A stretch of 64,000 bases of DNA from Rhinopithecus roxellana. Its lineage: Eukaryota > Chordata > Mammalia > Primates > Cercopithecidae. Below are positions 59,247 through 64,000 of this stretch, piece after piece (position 1 is the stretch's first letter; each line of letters begins with the position of its first letter). The notes under the pieces were generated by a model. It saw only the letters and a list, made by a program, of their open reading frames with translations, made no database searches and was not told the origin of the DNA. A program made the translations under genes and the position numbers. The DNA is taken from contig NC_044551.1 of the NCBI RefSeq assembly GCF_007565055.1, positions 94,766,089-94,830,088 of the forward strand, in the 5' to 3' direction.

Positions 59247-59822
59247 ATTAACAATAGTCAAGATATGGAATCAACCTAAGTGTCCATTAATGAATGAATG
59301 GGTAAAGAAAATCAGGTACATATACACAATGGAATATTATTCAGCCTTAAAAGGAAGAAAATTCTTTCATTTGGGACAAAATCAATGAACCTAGAGGAGA
59401 TTATGTTAAATGAAATAAGCCAGGCACAGGAAGATAAATGCCACATGATCTCACCTATATGTAGAATGTAAAAACAAAAATTGAATTTTTAAAGTGAAGA
59501 GCAGAATAGTAGCTACTGGCAGATTAGGGTTATAAGTGGCTATTAGTGAGATCTTCATCAAAGAATATAATATTTCAGTTAGATGGGAGAAATATATTAA
59601 AGAGTTCCATTGTACAACATGGTAAATATAACTAATAAGAGTGTGTTGTATTTTTAAAAATTGTTAAGAGAATATATTTAAATTGTTCTCACTACAAAAT
59701 GATAAATTTGTCTGGTAATACATATGCTAATTAGCTCAACTTGGCTACTTTACAATATATACACATTTTAAACAACATTTTACATGATAAGTATATACCT
59801 TTTTTTGTCTGTTAAAAATAAA
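59247..59822 (+). mobile_element. Old L1, ORF2 end and 3' UTR, part 3
   Basis: Resumes with acaatagtcaagatatggaa and runs to an L1MA-type 3' end near 59822. Confidence 0.9.
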
Positions 59823-59825
59823 TGT

Positions 59826-60460
59826 TTGCTAGCTGCTTGTGTTTCTTCTTTTGAGAACTGTTCATCATTTACCCACTTTTTAGTGGGGTTTTTTTTATTT
59901 CTTGAGCTGTTTGAGTTCCTTGTAGATTCTGGATATTAGTCCTTTGTCAGATGCATATTTTGCAAATATTTTCTCCCATTCTGTAAATTTCTATTCACTC
60001 TGCTGTTTCTTTTACTATACAGAAGTTTTTAGTTAATGAAATCTCATTTGTCTATTTTTGTTTTGTTGCATTTGCTTTTGAGGTCCTAGTCATAAATTCT
60101 TTGCCTATTCTGATGTCCTGAAGAGCTTTTCCTAGGTTTTCTGTATGACTCATATAGTATTGGGTCTTACATTTAATTTGTTAATCTATCTTGAGTTAAT
60201 TTTTATATGTTGTAAGAGATAGGGGTCCAGTTTTATTCTTCTGTGTATGGAAATTTGATTTTCCTTTTATCAGTTATTGAATAGAATTCACATTTTCCTT
60301 TGTATATTTTTTGTTGACTTTTTTCAAAGATCAGCTTGTTGTAGGTATTTGGCTTTATTTCTGGGTTCTCTATTCATTTCCATTGATCTATGTGTCTATC
60401 TCACACCAGTACCATGCTATTTTGGTAACAATAGCCTTATAGTATAATTTGAAGTCAGGC
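59826..60460 (-). mobile_element. Twin-primed L1, inverted 5' segment
   Basis: Antisense ORF2 (tctggatattagtcctttgt near 59930; ccattgatctatgtgtctat near 60379). It is from upstream of the segment that follows in sense orientation, so the pair is one insertion with a 5' inversion. Confidence 0.88.
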
Positions 60461-61034
60461 TCAAAGGACTGAAAATATAACTACCATTAGACTCAGCAAT
60501 CCCAATAACTAGCTATCTATTCAAAGGAAAATGTTCTATCAAAAAATACCTACACTCATATGTTTATCACAGCATGATTCATACAATCAAAATAATGGAA
60601 TCAACCTAAGTGTTCAGTGCAGATGACTGGATGAGGAAAATTTGGGATATAGATACACCATGGAATACTATGCAGCCATACAAATAATGAAATCATGCTT
60701 TTGGCAGCAATAGAGATGGAGCTGGAGGCCATTTTCCTAAGGGAAATAATTCAGAAACAGAAAACAAATATAACTGGTTCTTATAAGTAGAAGTTAAACA
60801 ATGGGTGCACATGGACATAAGATGGAAATGATAGTCCTAGGGATTCAAAAAGGGGAGAGGGTTGGAAGCAGGTGAGGGTGAAACGTCACATATTGGGTTA
60901 AATGTTCACTAATTAGGTGATGGAGCACAAACCCACCATTATGCAATATATTCATGTAACAAACCCGCACACATACCTGCTGAATCTATAAAAGTTTTTA
61001 AAAATAAAATAAAATTAAAATAAATAAATGAATA
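60461..61034 (+). mobile_element. Twin-primed L1, sense 3' segment
   Basis: Starts near gactcagcaatcccaataac in the ORF2 end and runs through a primate L1 3' UTR to an A-rich tail (AAAATAAAAT pattern to 61034). aaaataaatg precedes the insertion (about 59811-59822) and a similar sequence follows the tail. Confidence 0.9.
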
Positions 61035-61035
61035 C

Positions 61036-61651
61036 AAGCTATTTTGACAGCTACTTTACCAAATGACTTTCCAGATTAATTTTCTACCTTTATATGAGAT
61101 GTCAAAAATAATTTTCTTTTTTTTATATCTGCATGTTCTATAGTGTTACTTCTGGCTCCTTACAAGCTATTACAATTTTAGTTCTATCACCATTAATTTC
61201 AATTAGAAGTCTGTGTGCCTTGTCTTGGTAAATTAAAAAGAAAAAATTCCATTTCTGTAGATTACAAAACTTTCTGAATGTAAAGTAGAAAGACGTTTGA
61301 ATTTTCCTTCCAGTATCTATTATTGAACATCTGAAATTATCTAGGTGGTAACATTTATGTGTGCATACATAAGATACATGTCTTGAAATATAGTTTATGA
61401 TATTTTTAGCATGTCTACATAAAAGGACATTTTGAACCAAAACCAAAATACAAGTGAAAACAAGACTGAAAACACCTAACTGATTTCTCAAGTGTTTCTG
61501 AATGTTTATGTAGCCCACAAAAACAACTATGAACAAGTAAAATGCCTTGCTTATATTCACATGGGATTTACACTGCATCTTATAGTGATTGTGAAAGAAA
61601 TTTTTGATAATATATTCACTTCCAAGGAAAACAGGTAATAACTGCTCTATT
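61036..61651. other. Repeat-free-looking block containing a 146-codon - strand ORF
   Basis: No element recognised. The - strand ORF at 61138-61578 (146 codons) is long for DNA of this composition. Its product would be basic with hydrophobic N-terminal and central stretches and scattered Cys/His, but no domain I recognise, no splice or promoter context, and no partner ORF. Not called as a gene. Confidence 0.4.
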
Positions 61652-61665
61652 TACCAGGGTTTATT

Positions 61666-61978
61666 TATTTTTTAAATATATTTATGTATTTATTCATTTA
61701 TTTATTTGAGACAAGGTCTCATTTTTTGCCCAGATTGTAGTGCAGTGACATGATCTCTGCTCACTTCAACCTCCACCTCCTGAGCTTGAGTGATCCTCCC
61801 ACTTCAGCTTTCTGAGTAGTTAAGACTACAGGTGTGTACCACCATGCCTGGCTAATTTTTGTTGAGATAAAGTCTCACTATGTTGCCCAGGTTAATCTGA
61901 ACTCCTGGGTTCAAGTGATCTGCCTGGCTCAGCTTCCCAAAATGTAGGATTTACAGACACTAGCCACTGTGACAGGCC
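61666..61978 (-). mobile_element. Old Alu (J-like), antisense, with perfect 14-bp TSD
   Basis: Strongly diverged antisense Alu with TTTA-rich tail remnant. taccagggtttatt flanks it exactly at 61652-61665 and 61979-61992. Confidence 0.93.
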
Positions 61979-62104
61979 TACCAGGGTTTATTCACAAAGA
62001 AAAATATTGAATAAGAAAATCCATAGAATATGCAGTTTCAAGACTGTCATGCAAATTTAACCAGTAAGCAAGCTAGAAAACACTAAACAACAACAATTTC
62101 TCCT

Positions 62105-63125
62105 TGTAATAGGGATAGGGGGCAGAAAATTTTTTTTCTAGGCAAAAACGTGTGGGTCTCCACTGAAACTCCACCCTCAGGCGGAAAAGCCTAAAACCAT
62201 TGCCCAAAGAAAGAACTTACATTCCTGTTTTCTCACTCCAATGTTGCCTTTTTCTAAACCACCCATGACCACACCCCACTATATCCTGTGCCTATAAAAA
62301 CCCCAGATTCAGCCAGTAGATGGGACTATGACTGGACGCTAGAGATAAGCAACTTGATTTCAGAGGGACAGCTTAATGGCATAACCTCTGAGAAGAATCC
62401 ACCTGGAGATGGCCAGACTTCAGGGGAAGATTATCTTCCTGCCTCATCCTCTTTTCAGCTCCCCTTCCCACTGAGAACCACTTTCAGCAGCAACAAAATC
62501 CCCCACATTTACCATCCTTCAACTTATTAACATGACTTCATTTTTCCTGGATGCCAGACAAGAGCTCAGGAGCCACAAATGCAGATACAAAAGGCTGTCA
62601 CACTGGTTCTTTGCCCTCATTGGTGGAGGGCAGCCGCATCATGCAAAAAGGCAAAGGACACACGGAGTTGTGAACACTTAAGCCATCAATGGATGGCAGA
62701 GCTAAAGGAGCACTGTAACACACCCTTTGGGGCATTGGGCATCACAGGCACCCCAACCTGGATGCTGCCATGGGTCTCACATGGAGTTTGCTCCTGCCAG
62801 CACCCAAAGGAGGCCAGCAGGATCCCTTACTTGTGCTCCCTCCCACAAGTTTTTTGTTGTGGAACAACAAACTGAGTTTGTTCCTGCCAGCACCCAAAAG
62901 TGCTCGCTCTTGTCCCTACACCCACTCACCTGCATGGTCCCTCTTGCAAGGGGTGGAAGGCATCAGGTAAGAGTGAGTGGAGTTTGATCCCTCTGGCACC
63001 AAAGTAGCCGGCAGGTTCCAGTGGTCATTCTCTCCAGTTCCTGCATTTGTTTGCTCACATGCTCCCTCCCACGAGGAGTTTTGAGTGTCAGGCTGAGTAA
63101 ATGAGGCAACCCTGTAACAAGTCCC
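62105..63125 (+). mobile_element. Probable class I ERV solo LTR (unassigned family)
   Basis: Starts tgtaatagggataggg and has a promoter-like cctataaaaaccccagattc at 62290-62309 (TATA box) preceded by C-rich sequence. The whole block is more GC-rich than its flanks. The layout matches class I ERV LTRs, but the family and the 3' end are uncertain. Three imperfect copies of gagtttgntcctgccagcac begin at 62784, 62874 and 62980. ORFs of 66-98 codons (62288-62987) overlap in several frames and are incidental. Confidence 0.6.
62290..62303 (+). promoter_or_regulatory. TATA-like box of the LTR
   Basis: cctataaaaacccc fits the LTR core promoter position, about 190 bases into the LTR. Activity unknown. 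Confidence 0.5.
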
Positions 63126-63925
63126 AAGAAGGGGTCAGAGAAATATCCTACTTCACAAGCAAGGTAAACATATAATTTCAGGTAACTAAAAACAAAGGTA
63201 GAATTTATTCATTATTTGAAACATTGCTCATATATTATTGTGCTAATTAAATTTACATTTAGCAAACCTGGAGATGTCTGTGATACTTATAAATTATATA
63301 TGTATAATATAATATACCCACCTTTAATTAGTATTGGTAAAATGTTAAGAAAATATTTACTTGAAAAAGGTATAGTATATAAGTAAACTTATAAATTTTT
63401 ATGTTCACATATTTTTGTAGTGAAAACAGAATTATTTTTAATATAGACTTTCTCATTAACATAGTCATCTAATTTGGAGATATTTAAAATACAGAAAAAT
63501 GCAAAGATAAGATGAGAGACACCCACATACTATACTATATTTACCTTTAAAATCATTATTTATTTTATGGAAAACAATGAGAAGCATATTTGGGCATTTC
63601 CAAATTTCTGCAACCAAATATCTTTCTCTTCTGGAGAAAACATTATTGAGAAATTTTGGAGTCGTTTCTTTAAGTCTTTGTTTTTATTTTGCTGTTGTTT
63701 GATAATACTCCTATATCTAGTCATAAATAATTTCAGGTGCTATAATATTTGTTTTAAAATGTGTGTTTGTTTTAAAATTTGAAATGTTTATACATTTTAA
63801 AATAAACATCATAGCACTTGAAACTTACACTTGACTAGATTCTCAACAACATATATTCTTAATCAATCTGCTATCAGTAATCAACATTGTTTTCAATATC
63901 ATTAATGCTACTCAACTGTGATATT
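63126..63925. other. Very AT-rich sequence, nothing recognised
   Basis: No supported gene or named repeat. Confidence 0.45.
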
Positions 63926-64000
63926 TTTCTTTGATGCATGAAAGTTAATTTTGATAAAGTCCAATTTATTATTTCTTTTGTTACTTTTACTTGTTGCATT
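63926..64000 (-). mobile_element. Antisense L1 fragment running out of the window
   Basis: ttttgataaagtccaattta followed by ttatttcttttgttacttt resembles antisense old L1 ORF2/3' sequence. Only ~75 bases are visible. Confidence 0.55.

Overview
This window is repeat-dense, AT-rich primate nuclear DNA, most probably from an Old World monkey (macaque, baboon or guenon group). Alu, L1, THE1/MST-type MaLR LTRs and a HERV9/LTR12 provirus together identify a catarrhine primate. The two freshest Alus (30700 and 49594, both +) share bases I associate with cercopithecid AluY (YR-type) rather than human AluY: ggctcaagcctg, aactagccgggcgagg and gagctgagatc. No intact protein-coding gene, exon chain, CpG-island promoter, tRNA or rRNA was recognised. 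Nearly every open reading frame here lies in, or antisense to, a repeat.

Layout. 1-4916: an old L1 3' half on +, blown apart by a ~2.1 kb, 32-bp-unit minisatellite grown from L1 ORF2 sequence, and again by a younger L1 tail. 4.9-15 kb: LTR fragments, a 232-nt all-purine tract, a 1.7 kb antisense L1, and a 66-nt U4 snRNA retrocopy with a perfect 13-bp target-site duplication. 15-25 kb: very AT-rich unclassified sequence containing two related ~450-bp segments, Alus, an L1 tail and three MaLR-class LTRs. 25-33 kb: L1 3' pieces, a GC-rich probable L1 5' UTR (antisense) split by an OWM-type Alu, a strong AT/GT quasi-palindrome, and a complete MER1A hAT transposon with a perfect 8-bp TSD.

35.0-41.8 kb: a HERV9-type provirus with both LTRs, primer-binding site, leader, gag-protease frame, a pol gene lacking its RT core and integrase, and the transmembrane end of env. 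All coding parts are broken by stops and frameshifts. 43-45 kb and 51.6-54.0 kb: two MaLR elements keeping non-coding internal sequence, one with an inverted upstream LTR, the other carrying two Alus in its 5' LTR. 57.3-61.0 kb: an old L1 interrupted by an Alu and a MaLR LTR and followed by a second L1 whose 5' part is inverted (twin priming). 62.1-63.1 kb: a probable class I ERV LTR. The window ends inside another antisense L1 fragment.

Nothing here works as an operon or pathway. The window records nested retrotransposition. Its most unusual items are the L1-born minisatellite with higher-order structure, the truncated U4 retrocopy, the twin-primed L1, and a paralogous pair in which one copy shows the pre-insertion site of an LTR. 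Element family names come from recognising consensus features by eye, without a database search; boundaries are good to a few bases where a target-site duplication is given and to tens of bases elsewhere.
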